64,000 nt of DNA from Heligmosomoides polygyrus polygyrus (taxonomy: Eukaryota > Nematoda > Chromadorea > Rhabditida > Heligmosomidae), in assembly GCA_947396885.1 (NCBI GenBank), contig OX377204.1, positions 52,563,139 through 52,627,138 on the forward strand. Direction: 5' to 3'. Positions 45,466 to 56,104 of the stretch are shown here, one piece after another. Under the pieces are notes generated by a model. It saw only the letters and a program-made list of their open reading frames with translations. It was not told where the DNA came from and made no database searches. Each line of letters starts with the position of its first letter. The stretch's first letter is position 1. The translations under genes were made by a program, and so were the position numbers.

Positions 45466-46349
45466 ATCAAATTGGACACTCTTCAAAGCTGGCCTATGAA
45501 CTTTGAAATCAAAGTGGACGTTTTCCAAGTGGAAACGAGCTTCTTACAGGTTAAACTACAGACCATCTCCAAGATGGTAAAAATAATTTTTTTCAAGGAA
45601 AATTTAGAATAACTATTGAATTGAATTTTGAATTTTTTTTACTTTATCTGCTCGAATGAGTGTAATAGTTTTATACAATTTTTATTTTAGAGAAAATAAT
45701 AAATCAAACTTTGTTTTGAAGCGCAGCAAGGCAGCAATTATGTAGTGCCTTAAAAGATTGGATCACGCCGTGCACTGGGAAAGCAAGTCGCACTGTTTAA
45801 CTGATTAGTAGTGCAAATACTGCCAACATGCAGCAAGAAAGTCAGGATATGTGTTTTTCGCAATTGTTTATATTGCGTTGCTTGCAGGTGTGAAACTGCG
45901 TGCAATCAGAAATTTTGCTATCAGTCGAATAAAAATCGTGAAGTTTCGGATGGCGCAATCTCTGTTTTGGCAACGTAAAATAACCGCCTTCCTGTTCTTC
46001 AATACGGTTTGTTCCATATGGTTTTGAACTGCAAAACTGAACTGCTTTAAAACAGAATTTAATTCGTTATTTTTCTCCAAAAGTAAAGAGTTTATAGAAT
46101 TATTACACTCATTTGAGCAGCTAAAGTAAAAAAATCGAAAAAAATGCATTCTAAATTTTCCATCAACATAAATTTTTTCTAACCATTTTATTGAGTCTGC
46201 AGTTCAACTTGTATGAAGGTTGTTTCAATTCGGAAGAGTCTTCAAAAATCTTAGGCGAGCTTAGAAGAGCGTCCAATTTGACGTGAAAAGTGTCCAGTTC
46301 GACGTGAAAAGTGTCCAGTTTGATTTGGAAAGTGTTCAGTTCGACGTGA
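45466..46349. mobile_element. Foldback MITE nested in the left Penelope repeat
   Basis: The left AATCAAATTGGACACTCTTC ... GGAAAATTTAGAATA ... TTTTTACTTTATCTGCTCGA mirrors the right half (complement of 45990-46345). The right end has extra 21-22-bp repeats of AAAAGTGTCCAGTTCGACGTG. Comparison with the intact right Penelope repeat shows the insertion point between GTGGTGC and ATACAT. Borders are approximate. Confidence 0.6.
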
Positions 46350-46527
46350 AAATGGTGTATACATTGGCGAGTAGTGACCGCTCTCCCATATCTTCATGTC
46401 GCCATCATTGTCAGCCGGTCACTCAGCGTGACCTTATATGGTGATAAGCCTGTTTCATTGCGCACTTCATTTCCTCCGTCCTATTGATTGGTGGTTCCCA
46501 ATGCTTTATCTCCAGCCTTCCTTGATC

Positions 46528-46900
46528 TTACTTACCACCGGTTACCACCGGATCTGCGAGATTCTTGTGAAGATTCGAGACTCGCAGTTGCGGAGCCGGA
46601 TCACGTGTGTGCTTTAAGGTGCGGTGCTTAGAGGATGAATTATCTGGGTAGCTCTGAGGACTACGAAGAGCTCTTAAATGCTCATCCATTCTCTTTCCAA
46701 GTGCCCTTCCTGTTTCGCCGATGTAAAATTCCTTGCAGGAGGCACAGACCATCTTGTAGATCACACCCTTCAAATTGCACGTCTTGACATCTCCTTCGCA
46801 GATCGAACAATTTGGTCTTTCACAGTGATTCTCATATGGACGCGATAATGTAAGCAGGCGTCGTAAAGATGGAGAATATGAAGCTTATTGGACGCCCCGA
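46528..46900 (-). pseudogene. Penelope-type GIY-YIG endonuclease C-terminal fragment
   Basis: The frame 46528-46773 reads GVIYKMVCASCKEFYIGETG, then RALGKRMDEHLRAL, matching the GIY (here VIY), YIG and R...EH pattern of the GIY-YIG nuclease of Penelope-like elements. Upstream in other frames are CSICEGDV and LLTLSRPYENHCERPNC, expected before this domain. The reverse transcriptase is not recognisable, so only the C-terminal end survives. Confidence 0.75.
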
Positions 46901-47588
46901 TCGTTTTACAACGCGGTTGACGTCCATTGCAAAGAAATCTGTGATGAAAGGTACGACCAAAGGAGAGCCACCAGGTGATCGTTGAGGCACTCCCTCGAGC
47001 TATATCTGTTTTGCCGCAGAACTACTCTCACTTAAGGCTCGAGCACATTTCGCTGCCTTTGCCTTTTGCTACCCTCTGATATTCTTCATTTCGTGTTAGA
47101 TAAAGCACTGGGAACCACCAATCAATAGGAGGGAGTAAAGTGTGCAATGAGGCTTATCACCGCATAAGGGCACGCGAAGTGACCGGCTGACATTATAGTG
47201 ACATGAAGATTTGGGAGAGCGCTCACTACTCATTGATGTATATAAGCACCACAAAGAGCACTGCGCTTCATTGACGGCCAAGCCGCGCAACAGATACCCC
47301 TTGCTCCCCCCCCCCCCCCCAACCCTCCTACCCCACCTCGCAGTCCCAGGTCTGTAATGAGTTGTATAAGATGTCTTTACGTCGTTGTGTATAATTGGAA
47401 ACACTGCTATTTTTTTTAGATCAGAAGGTCTTAAAGCCCGAAACGTTGTCAATAAAGCATTGGCTAAATCGAGCTTCACAATTATCAATTTTTTATTTAT
47501 ATTATTTATTTGAATGCGGAAATCCACACAAAGAACAACGCTGTATAAATAATATAGATGAGAACACATTGAGCCTAATTTGCAGAAA

Positions 47589-47960
47589 TTCGGGTGCTTC
47601 CAGGGCTCTCCTGAGAGAACACGTTAAGAAATTTAAGTTTTCGTGGTCCCCTGAGGAACGCGTAATGGAAAACTTTTGAAAGCTTCTTTCCCCAGCGGTG
47701 GAAAGAAGTTTCGGGTACTTCCAAAGCTCTTCTGAGGGAACGCGGTAGGAATTCTTTGAAGTTTTCCTGGTCTCCTGAGGACCGCTTGATGGAAAACTTT
47801 TGAAAGTTTCTTTCCCTAGCGGAGGGAAGGAGTTTCGGAGATTTCCAGGGCTCTCCCTAGAGAGCACGATAGGAAGGCTTAATTAAAGCTTTCCTGGCTC
47901 CCCGAGAAACGCTTACTGGAGTACTTTTTTAGCTTTTGTCTCTCATTGGAGAGAGCTAGC
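47589..47960. repeat. 123-bp tandem repeat, three copies
   Basis: Units start at about 47589, 47712 and 47835 with CGGGTGCTTCCAGGGCTCTC-like sequence, and each contains AACTTTTGAAAG and CCTGAGGA. Since 123 equals 41 codons, a minus-strand frame stays open over all copies (47502-47867); I see no other sign of coding. Confidence 0.8.
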
Positions 47961-48140
47961 GCAGAAACTTTTGCGTGGGTTTGAATCCACGGTTGATGTA
48001 CCACTGGATTTGGTAGACACCAATGGATGCGTCTGCGGCCAAGCTTGCAATTATGGTTTTATTACATTGGTTACCTGCAGATCACATCCTGAATATCACA
48101 TCACAGCAGGTTATGTAGACAATATGCGGAGGCGGAGCTA

Positions 48141-51100
48141 CAGTACCGGACATGCCGCTGCGTCCAACAAGCACAAGCGGCGCCAAAGGGCGCCGGAGAG
48201 CGCCGTTCTCCTCTCGCCACGCGTCGCGCCGGATGCAAATAGTTTAGGGCGCGGCGTCCTCAATTTCTCGAGACTTAGGCTGATGGAAGGAGCTTGCTGA
48301 ATGGAAGACTGTCCAGCTTGCATGTGGAGTGCGCCGTGAACAACGCATATAGAATCGAACCTATCAATCGAGTGGGCGCGACAGCTTGTAGAGTGAGCGT
48401 TTGTGGAGTTTTATGAGAAATTCTCAGCCGGCCTACTCAGGAGTTGCTCTAAGACTGTCCAGCTTGCATCTGCAGTGCACTGAGAGCAATGCATACAATC
48501 GAACCCATCAGTCGAGGTGGCTCGACCGCTCGCAAATTGCACGCACGGGCGTGTTTGGAGCGCGATAACTCTGTCAAGTGTGAACCCTTCTGGCTGCAGC
48601 TTGTGGGTTTTGTAGCCAGCAAGAAGCTCTAGCCATTCGCCAAAGCACTGCGAATGGCTAGAGCTTCTTGCTGACTACAAGATCCACAAGCTGGGGCCTA
48701 AGAATGGACAAAGTTACGGTGGTGCGAAAATGCAGTCAGGCATGTGCATTTTTTCCGAATTCAGTCGACCACTGTGGTAAGACGAGGCGAGCTAACGACA
48801 TGCAAATCCGTGTGCTAGCAGAGCACTGAAAGCACTTTACATTGACATGCTCACAGCTTCCCAGCTGCCTAAACTACCTTGGTCCCATCTGTCATTTAGA
48901 GCGGCGGACGGCAGCGGTGAGCTTTCTTCCACCCTTACTCGCCCACATCTGAGTCTTCGGCGCTCGCGATGGCGCCGTTCCGTTCAGCTCGAAACTCTCT
49001 ATCGAATGGTGTCAACTTCGACCAATTTTGGAATTATCGATTTTTTGATAATTTCGTGTCGAGGACAAGGCCGCGGCAGAAGTACGATGACGTCATCGAA
49101 AATCGATATCTTCGAATTGAGACATGATTATACCACTTGATACAGCTTTTCATACTGAATTTAATGGTGTTATTGAGTGTAGGAAAAAACCGTAATCTGG
49201 GCGAATAAGAGCAGGGAGGACATCGACCGTTATTGTGCAAAATTGCACGCGCGGGCGGGTTCAGAGCGCAATAGCTCTGTCAAGTTTGAGTCGTTTCGGC
49301 TGCAACTCGTGGGTCTTGTATTCAGTAAAATGTTCTAGTAGTACTCAAAAGTAGAATGGTGTAGCTTAGGAAGAGGCAATGTTAAAGAGATGCGAAGATG
49401 CATATGAGGTTTGTGTGACGCATTTTTTCCGAATTCGGTAGATCACCGCGGGAAGACGCGGTAAGCTAACGGCCTTAAAATGCGTATGCGAACAAAGCGC
49501 TTAAGGTACTTTACGATGACGTGCTCAGAATGCCTCAACTGCTTAAACTACCTTAGCCACAGCTGCAGTTTAAAGCGGTGGAAGATAGCGGTTAGAGTTT
49601 TTTGCGCTCTTACTCGCCAAGATTTGAGTTTTTGACACTCGCAATGGTACTTTTCTATTCAGCATGAAAAGCGCTATCGAATGGTATCAATTTCGACCGA
49701 TTTTGGAAACATCGTTTTTTTGTCGGCCGCTCAAGGCCGCGGCTGAGGGATGATGACGTCATCGAAAATCGATATTTCCGAACCGGGCCAAATAGGTTAC
49801 CATTCGATAGAGCTTTTCATGCTGAATTTTGTTTGTTGAGTTTCGGAAAACTTTGTTGTTGAGTTTCGGAAAACTAATCTGGGCGAGTAAGAGCGCAGAA
49901 AACTTCAACCACTAAGCCCGTCACCCTAAAATGGCAGCTGGAACTAAGGCAATTTAATAAATTAGAAAGCTGTGAGCATGTCACCTGAAAGCACCTTCAG
50001 TGTTCTGCAAGCCTGCGCATTTGTAGGCCGTTAGCTCTCCGCGTCTTCCCGCAGGGGTCGACTGAAATTGGAAAAAATCGTGCCACACAAGACTAACCTG
50101 CATTTTCTCAGAGCTGTAACTTTGTCCAATCATAAGCTACATAACTTTTTCAACACACTACTAGAACATTTTACTGCTTACAAGACCCACGAGTTGCAGC
50201 TGAAACGACTCGAACTTGACAGAGTTATTGTGCTCTGAACACGCCCGCGGGTGTAATTTAGCACAATAACAGTCGATGTCCTCCCTGCTCTTACTCGCCC
50301 AGTTTACCGTTTTCTTCCTACACTCAATAATACCATTAAATTCAGCATGAAAGGCTCTGTCAAATGGTATTAAGCATGGCCCAATTCGAAGACATCGATT
50401 TTGATGACGTCATCGTCCTTCTGCCGCGGCCTTGTCCTCGATGCGAAATTATCAAAAAATCGATAATTCCAAAACTGGTCGAAATTGACACCATTCGATA
50501 GAGATTTTCGTGCCGAACGGAACGGTGCCATCGCAGGCGTCGAAGACTCAGATGTAGGCGAGTAAGGGCGGAAGAAAGCTCACCGCTGCTGTCCGCCGCT
50601 CTAAATGACAGATGGGACCAAGGCAGGTTAGGCAGCTGGAGAGCTGTGAACGCTTCGTCCTAAAGTACCTTGAGTGATCTGTTAGCCTATGCATTTGTAG
50701 ACCGTCAACTCATCGCCTCTTCCCGCAGTGATCGACTCGAAAAAAAAGGGTTGTACAAGTCTGGCCTGCATTTCGCACCACCGTAACTTTGTCCGTTCTT
50801 GGGCTACATCGCTGTGATTTGGCAAACTGCTAGAGCGTCTTACTGACTACAAAACGCATAAGCTGTAGCCAGAAGGGTTCAAACTTGACAGAGTTGTCGC
50901 GCTCCAAACACGCCCGTGCGTGCAATTTGCGAGCGGTCGCGCCACCTCGACTGATAGGTTCGATTGTATATGTATTGTTCTCAGGGCACTCCAGATGCAA
51001 GCTGGACAGTCTTAGAGCAACTCCTGAGTAGGCCGGCTGGGAATTTCTCATAAAACTCTCTAAACGGCCACTCTACAAGCTGTCGTCCCACTCGATTGAT

Positions 51101-51481
51101 AGATTCGATTCTATGTTCACGGCGCACTCCAGATGCAAGCTGGGCAGTCTTAGAGCAATTTCTGAGTAGAAAGGCTAGGAATTTCCTTCAAAACTCCCCA
51201 TACGCTCACTCTACAACCTGTCGCTCCCTCTATAGGTTGTCGCGCCCACTCGATTGATTCTGTCGGGCCTATATGCATTGTTCACAGCACGCCATGCCGG
51301 CAGTTAGCTCCAAACAGTAGGCCTTGCTCGTCCAAGCGCATGGGCAGGCTCCTTCCATCAGCCTAACGTCGAGAAGTTGAGGACGCCGCGCCCTAAACGA
51401 TTTGCATCCGGCGCGACGCGTGGCGAGCGGAAAACGGCGCTCCGCTTGTGCTTGTTGGACGCAGCGGCATGTCCGGTACTG
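48141..51481. mobile_element. Foldback element 5 (CAGTACCGGAC ends), 3.3 kb, about 1.65-kb arms
   Basis: The ends are CAGTACCGGACATGCCGCTG at 48141 and its complement ending at 51481. TA lies before the left end; TG lies after the right end, so that copy is mutated or altered. Arms mirror each other almost to a centre near 49840 (for example AGTTTAGGGCGCGGCGTCCT, GACTGTCCAGCTTGCAT, GATGACGTCATCG, CTATCGAATGGT). Within the arms, units of about 135 bp (GTGGGCGCGACAGCTTGTAG, CAATAACTCTGTCAAG) repeat. No transposase is found. Confidence 0.9.
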
Positions 51482-51483
51482 TG

Positions 51484-51850
51484 CAAATATCTCAGATAGT
51501 TACAGCATATACCAGAAGTTGATTGAAAAACAGCCGGCTTTGGTCAATCGAGGAAACCCGATCCTACTACATGACAACGCGCGTCCGCACGTTTCAAAAA
51601 TTGTTGTCCAGAAACTGGATACGGAACTCTGCTACACCCAGCATATTCACCAGATCTGTCCTCTATTCGGTTACCATTTTTTCAAGCATTCAGGTGGATA
51701 AAAAATTCTTCGACCAATATGATGTCAAAACTGACCTCTTACGTTTTGTTAATTCTCGTAGTTCTGATTTTCACAAAGATGGAATGTCTAAGCCATTGCC
51801 GCGTTGGGAGGGCTATGTTAATTGTAACGGTGCTTATTTCGAATAATAAA
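51484..51850 (+). pseudogene. mariner transposase C-terminal fragment
   Basis: The reading gives YQKLIEKQPALVNRGNP, then ILLHDNARPHVSK (second catalytic D), a decayed CPLFGYHFFKH in place of SPDLAPSDYHLF, and after stops FDQYDVKTDLLRF and NCNGAYFE, the usual C-terminus. The N-terminal half is not on the other side of foldback 5, so the fragment was truncated before or during that insertion. Confidence 0.85.
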
Positions 51851-52029
51851 ATTGCTTCCAATTTAAGTTAAGATCTGTCAAAGCTTTCCGTCAAACTCGG
51901 TCACTTCATATGCCATGATCTGATATATATTCGTTAACTGCAGCAAACATCGAGGAACGCAATTGTGGCCTATTTTCGCTCCCCTTGATTGTGCTCTGCT
52001 GAAGTGGATCTCTAACACCAGAGTTAATT

Positions 52030-52260
52030 GGACAGTGCTGGCGCAGTGGATAGAGGAGCTGCCATGTCCGACTTTCTATGAATCTCAGCATGATGTCGAA
52101 ATCGTAGTAGTTCTTCCTTGAACTCTAGGCGAGGTTGGTAACAGCGTTCATTGGGCTTACGTTTCGGCGAGATCGCCTTCTTCTGAGCCTGAAAGGAAAC
52201 AAGCCTAAGTGTGACCACTCGACCAAGGGTCTCCTCAACCCTACTGGATTTTGAGACCAA
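52030..52260 (-). repeat. Dispersed repeat with hammerhead-like motif, copy 2
   Basis: Related to 19480-19700. On minus: CAGAAGAAGGCGATCTCGCC then GAAACGTAAGCCC, a short GGCGA/TCGCC stem between CAGAAGA and GAAAC that recalls a hammerhead core. A box A-like CTGGCGCAGTGGATAGAGG lies at about 52037-52055 on +. Confidence 0.45.
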
Positions 52261-52713
52261 TTAGCCGTACACAAGATGAGTAGGAGACAGCAATCGACCT
52301 CGCCTAACCAAGGATCGCCAGGCGATCAGGGCAGTTATGCTCGTGAGGGTACCAACGAAGACCGTGCCCTGACTAGAATGCTAGCCGGAGGTATGCCCTG
52401 AGCTCCCGGGGATAGAGGAGCGATGTGGTGGGAGACAAGGACTTTATGGTTCAGCTCCTCGGTAAAATATCCCTCATCCACTTATCTAAAAAGGCCCAGC
52501 AGTCGCTCACGTTAAGTCGCAGCGAAACGCTTCGTCAGGATGGACACAGGATCTATTTCTATTTATACTTCGTCAATTCAAAATTGTGCGAGAATTTTCG
52601 CATAAATTAAATGGAAGGTTATTTAACCCATTGACGACCGCGCGGGCCGATTTCGACCACGGTTATAAAAGTGTTCGCTACGGCCTATTTCCTTTTTTCA
52701 TAGCTTACGAGTA
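52261..52713. other. Unassigned stretch
   Basis: No gene recognised; it may continue the dispersed repeat to its left (AAACGCTTCGTCAGG near 52526). Confidence 0.3.
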
Positions 52714-52766
52714 ATCATTAGATATGTTGGATCCTAGCAATGCTACGATCCAACATATCTAATGAT
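52714..52766. repeat. Perfect 20-bp hairpin at the LINE border
   Basis: ATCATTAGATATGTTGGATC (52714-52733) is exactly mirrored at 52747-52766 across a 13-nt loop. The right stem abuts the 3'-truncated LINE fragment. It could be a snap-back copy made at the break, or a terminator-like stem; no promoter is seen. Confidence 0.8.
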
Positions 52767-53979
52767 GTCCTGGTGCGTCCTGGTGTTCTCTTGACATCCC
52801 GCGGAATCCAGTCTGGCACAGCTCTTGTCCAGCGGGTGTCTGCGAATCGCATTTCGTGTCCGGAACACTAATTTTCGACGACTTGGCCCATGCGATAGCG
52901 TCTCTGATCTTCGAACATCGGCGAAGTTCGGAACTCCGGAGGCCTTCTCTCACTTGCATGAGTCGTGGCACTCCGAGCATCGTCATTTCGGTTCCCCGCT
53001 CTGCGACACTGATCATGCTTTCGTATGGCTTAGGTCTCTCAGGTCTAAGTCGTATGTCACGGCAGGAAGAACAGCGCAGCCGAATAGGTGGGCACGGAGT
53101 CGGACTTCTTGGACGCTCTTGAACGCTTCCCGTCGCCTTCGCAAGACTCAGCTGCGGTCCAACGTCCAAGTCCAGATTTGGGGACTTATGGTTGGCTTTG
53201 GGGATATGGTACTCCCATGCTGAACCCTTCTCTTCACGTTCATGACGACGACATTGTGTAGAATGGTGAGATATTTATCGTGAATCCGCTGCACAGCATG
53301 TACAGAGTAGAAACGCCCTGAGCGAGGAGGGCGTCGACGACCGAGTTCAGTTTCGACGGGGTCGAATGCCTTCTTCACGTCGATGAGCGACGGAAGGCAC
53401 AGCGGCCACTTGTACTCTCGTGACACTTCCATCGGCTTCGTAATGGTGTGTATGTGGTCGGTCGTGCTGAATCCTCTCCGAAATCCGGTTCTTCGCATGG
53501 CTGTCCTTCGTCCAGCGTTCGGCTAGTCCTATTCAGGATGAATCCAGCGAACACATTGTAGTCTGCGGACAGCAGACAGATCGGGGGCAGACATAACTCC
53601 AACGCCGCGCGAACCCTCCTGGCGTCGCGCACGGTGCGCGACGAAATTGGACGAGTTGTCGCGGTCCGATGCTTCTCGACGGCTAGAAACGCTCCCTACA
53701 GGGACATGCGGCACGCCTTTCCTTATCTCAACGTTTCTTGGAGATACTGTATGAATGTGGTTTCAATAGGACGATCAGCGCCAGTTTATACAGGAATCCT
53801 GGTCATGTGATGGTTTCTAGCGCCAGTACTGCCCACTACAACTTCTTCTGTCAATTTTTACCCGTGATTATGGTTGTACTACGGAAACAGGTAGCGGCTA
53901 GCGCGCGACGTTGCGTTGGAGTTAGGTCCTGGAGCCCAGACAGATCGGGGGATTGTTGCATGTCGTGCACATCTGCTAT
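52762..53979 (-). pseudogene. LINE (second family) reverse transcriptase fragment, interrupted by a MITE
   Basis: On minus, in broken frames: FAGFILNRTSRTLDEGQPCE, a RRGFSTTDHIHTITK block, SREYKWPLCLPSLIDVKKAF, then after a deletion TMLGVPRLMQVREGLRSSEL, RCSKIRDAIAWAKSSKI and MSREHQD. The same blocks occur on + at 58880-60130. The palm motif is lost. A 352-bp MITE splits it at 53585-53936, and the GC-rich element splits it again further upstream; the 5' end continues at 55336-55364. Confidence 0.8.
53585..53936. mobile_element. MITE family X, copy 1 (10-12-bp duplication)
   Basis: GGGCAGACATAACTCCAACG at 53585 mirrors the right end GTTGGAGTTAGGTCCTGGAGCC. CAGACAGATCGG flanks both sides (53573-53584 and 53937-53948). 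Copy 2 is at 62205. The 10-12-bp duplication points to a MULE-like source. The insertion interrupts the LINE fragment. Confidence 0.8.
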
Positions 53980-55335
53980 GGCCTATGTTATACTTCGGCG
54001 ACGCGTCGCCGACGCTGCGACCCGTCACCGACAGCCCGTCACCGACGTCGCCGACGCTGACGTCACCACCGACGTCGCCGACGTCGCCACAGACGCGTGG
54101 CCGACGTCGGCACAGACGCGTGGTCGACGTCGGCGACGTCGTCAACAGATTCTGTGGCGGCGTCGGGAACGACGTTGACAGGAGAGCATCGGCGCGCATT
54201 TTTAGCATCGGAGAGGGTTTTCAATGTCATCATTTGGTAACCAGTCTGTCCATAGAAAGGCTAAGTGATCACATCTGCCTCGAATTTGCATACATTTTGA
54301 GCTTTTCTTAATCTTCAAAAGAAATTTTAATTCTTAATTCTTCTTAATGCTTCAAGACTTGATGATGATTTTTTGTTCTGCATGTACGGCAGTCTGCTCA
54401 ACCATTGTTAATCTGCCGAATTTTCTCTTACTAACCAAATTTGGCTTTTAGAAGGATGGATAAGTGTTCAAAGGTTTCACTAGTAGCAATGTTAGAACCA
54501 TTCAAAAGTACCTGTATTTTTAGGATGCCCTGTATTTTTCGCAAGGCATAGTGTGTTTTAGGTTTTAAACTTTAAAAGAAGCACAAATCAATCGATACGG
54601 TCACTTTGTAAAGAGATTATGGGAAGCATTCAAGCGAAACACTATCAATAGATTGTAAAATGCAAGATAACAGACGAGTGCATGGCGCAGTCTATCCAGA
54701 TCATACGTCAAAAAACGATGACCTTTTTCGTTAAATCGTATTTAAATTAAATTTACGCGGAATTCTCGAAGTTCAAAGGAAAATTTTACTCTTATTTAGT
54801 AAGAATTCTATCTCGAAAAAGCTCTTCGCAGAGGTTTGCATTACTATTTGAGAAAGCAAAGAAACACTACTTATTTTCTACACGGTTTTATTTAGTATTA
54901 CTTGCTCTACACGGAAGCAAATAGGCCTAGAAAATGCGAACAGAACGGCTGAGAAGGACGCAAAAAGGAAGAAAAGTGACAAAGTGAAGGGAGCTAAGGT
55001 TTAGGGTCCCACTCCCTCCCAAACACTCAGTGTTTTAATCAATTGTGCTTTTTGTGTTGGCAAGACGGTGTCTTTTGCACTTCTCGATTTCGTAATTCGA
55101 AGTACGGTGGTGATGATGGCAGTTCCGGGAACGAAGAACCAACCCACAGTCATAACACTCCATCGGAGCGCATTTTCTGCCACCCTTGGATGACTCGGCG
55201 ACGTCGGTGACGAACCGTCGCCGTGCACAGCACGGCGACGCGCTGTCACGGACGTCGGCGGCGGAAGTATAACACCCTCTGCGGAGCTCTCGGCGACGTC
55301 GCCGGCGACGCGTCGCCGAAGTATAACATAGGCCT
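53980..55335. mobile_element. GC-rich element with GGCCTATGTTATACTTCGGC ends
   Basis: A perfect inverted repeat of about 32 bp lies at 53980-54011 and 55304-55335. Both subterminal regions are arrays of CGACGTCGGCGACG-like sextets (left to about 54180, right from about 55190); the middle is ordinary AT-rich DNA without a gene. The LINE copy at 58900 gives the unfilled site (GTGCA ... GTGCACGGCAT region), so this is an insertion. The target duplication is unclear. A fragment lies at 10802. Confidence 0.75.
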
Positions 55336-56096
55336 GTCTTGCACGGCAAGAGGGTCCTGTAGTCTTCCACTGAAATGTAATATGATGTGTATGTGATGAG
55401 TAATAATAATATGATGGAGAGGATATATGCTTGATTTCCGTTTGTCAGTGTCTACGCCTTCAAGAAAACACTTCCACTTAAGAACTGTCGTGTTGACAGC
55501 CCCGCGGTCACACTGATATACAAGTTTTTTAAGCAATTGGGACCATTAGTATAGCGAACGGTCTGTTTTGTGATTACGTCTACATTTTGGAGTGCATCAG
55601 AGAGCCTTAAACCGCTGTATTTTAGTACGAATGTGATTGGTAAAATTTGTCATTTATATGCTAGTCTTCTTCGTACATATCTGTTCTTTTAAGCCCCAAC
55701 CTTTGAAGAACCAATGCATTTATTTTTCACAGAAACACTCGCAGTATTGCGATTATTGATGTAATCGTTAGGGCCTTAGCTGTGAAATGGAGCTGATGAG
55801 CAATGTTGCATACTTCAAATGTCGAGAATCCTAGGTTCGTTGAGTCGAGGTTCACAATTTGCTGATTGTATTGAATTTTGAGCGCACTGGAAATTTTAAT
55901 AAACGCCTACAAGTTAAAACGCGTGATCTCGACCACATTTCTAGTCATACAAAAGCATTTGCTACCGGTTACCTTTGGGTAGAATAATTAGGTCGTCTGA
56001 CAATTTTGAAAATTTTCTGTCTTCTGGCGTTTTTGGCTTTTCTGTTTTCTGACTTCTGTTATCTGGGAAATTTTTTAGAATTTCCGCCCATCCCTG
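55336..56096 (-). mobile_element. hAT-LINE chimera, copy 2 (partial)
   Basis: On minus from the hAT end (complement of CGCCCATCCCTG ending 56096), this is collinear with 58075-58900: GCAAATGCTTTTGTATGACT, AGAAATGT, the (ATT)n run and the junction CAGTGGAAGAC into LINE sequence. The LINE part continues in 53949-53979 and 52762-53572. No second hAT end was found before 52700, so this copy is truncated on that side. Confidence 0.75.
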
Positions 56097-56104
56097 GTCC
56101 CGAG

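Larger units (their letters stand above)
45230..47480 (-). mobile_element. Penelope-like element with inverted terminal repeats
   Basis: The outer parts are inverted copies (45232-45465 against about 47228-47480). They share AATTGTGAAGCTCGATTTAG, CTTTATTGACAACGTTTCG, GGGACTGCG and GCAGTGCTCTTTGTGGTGC. Poly-G/C runs (G12 at 45386-45397, C15 at 47306-47320) are mirrored too. Between them a minus-strand frame encodes a GIY-YIG domain. The left repeat is split by another foldback; its rest lies at about 46350-46510 and mirrors 47087-47228. Penelope-like elements are known for unusual terminal repeats in either orientation. Confidence 0.75.
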
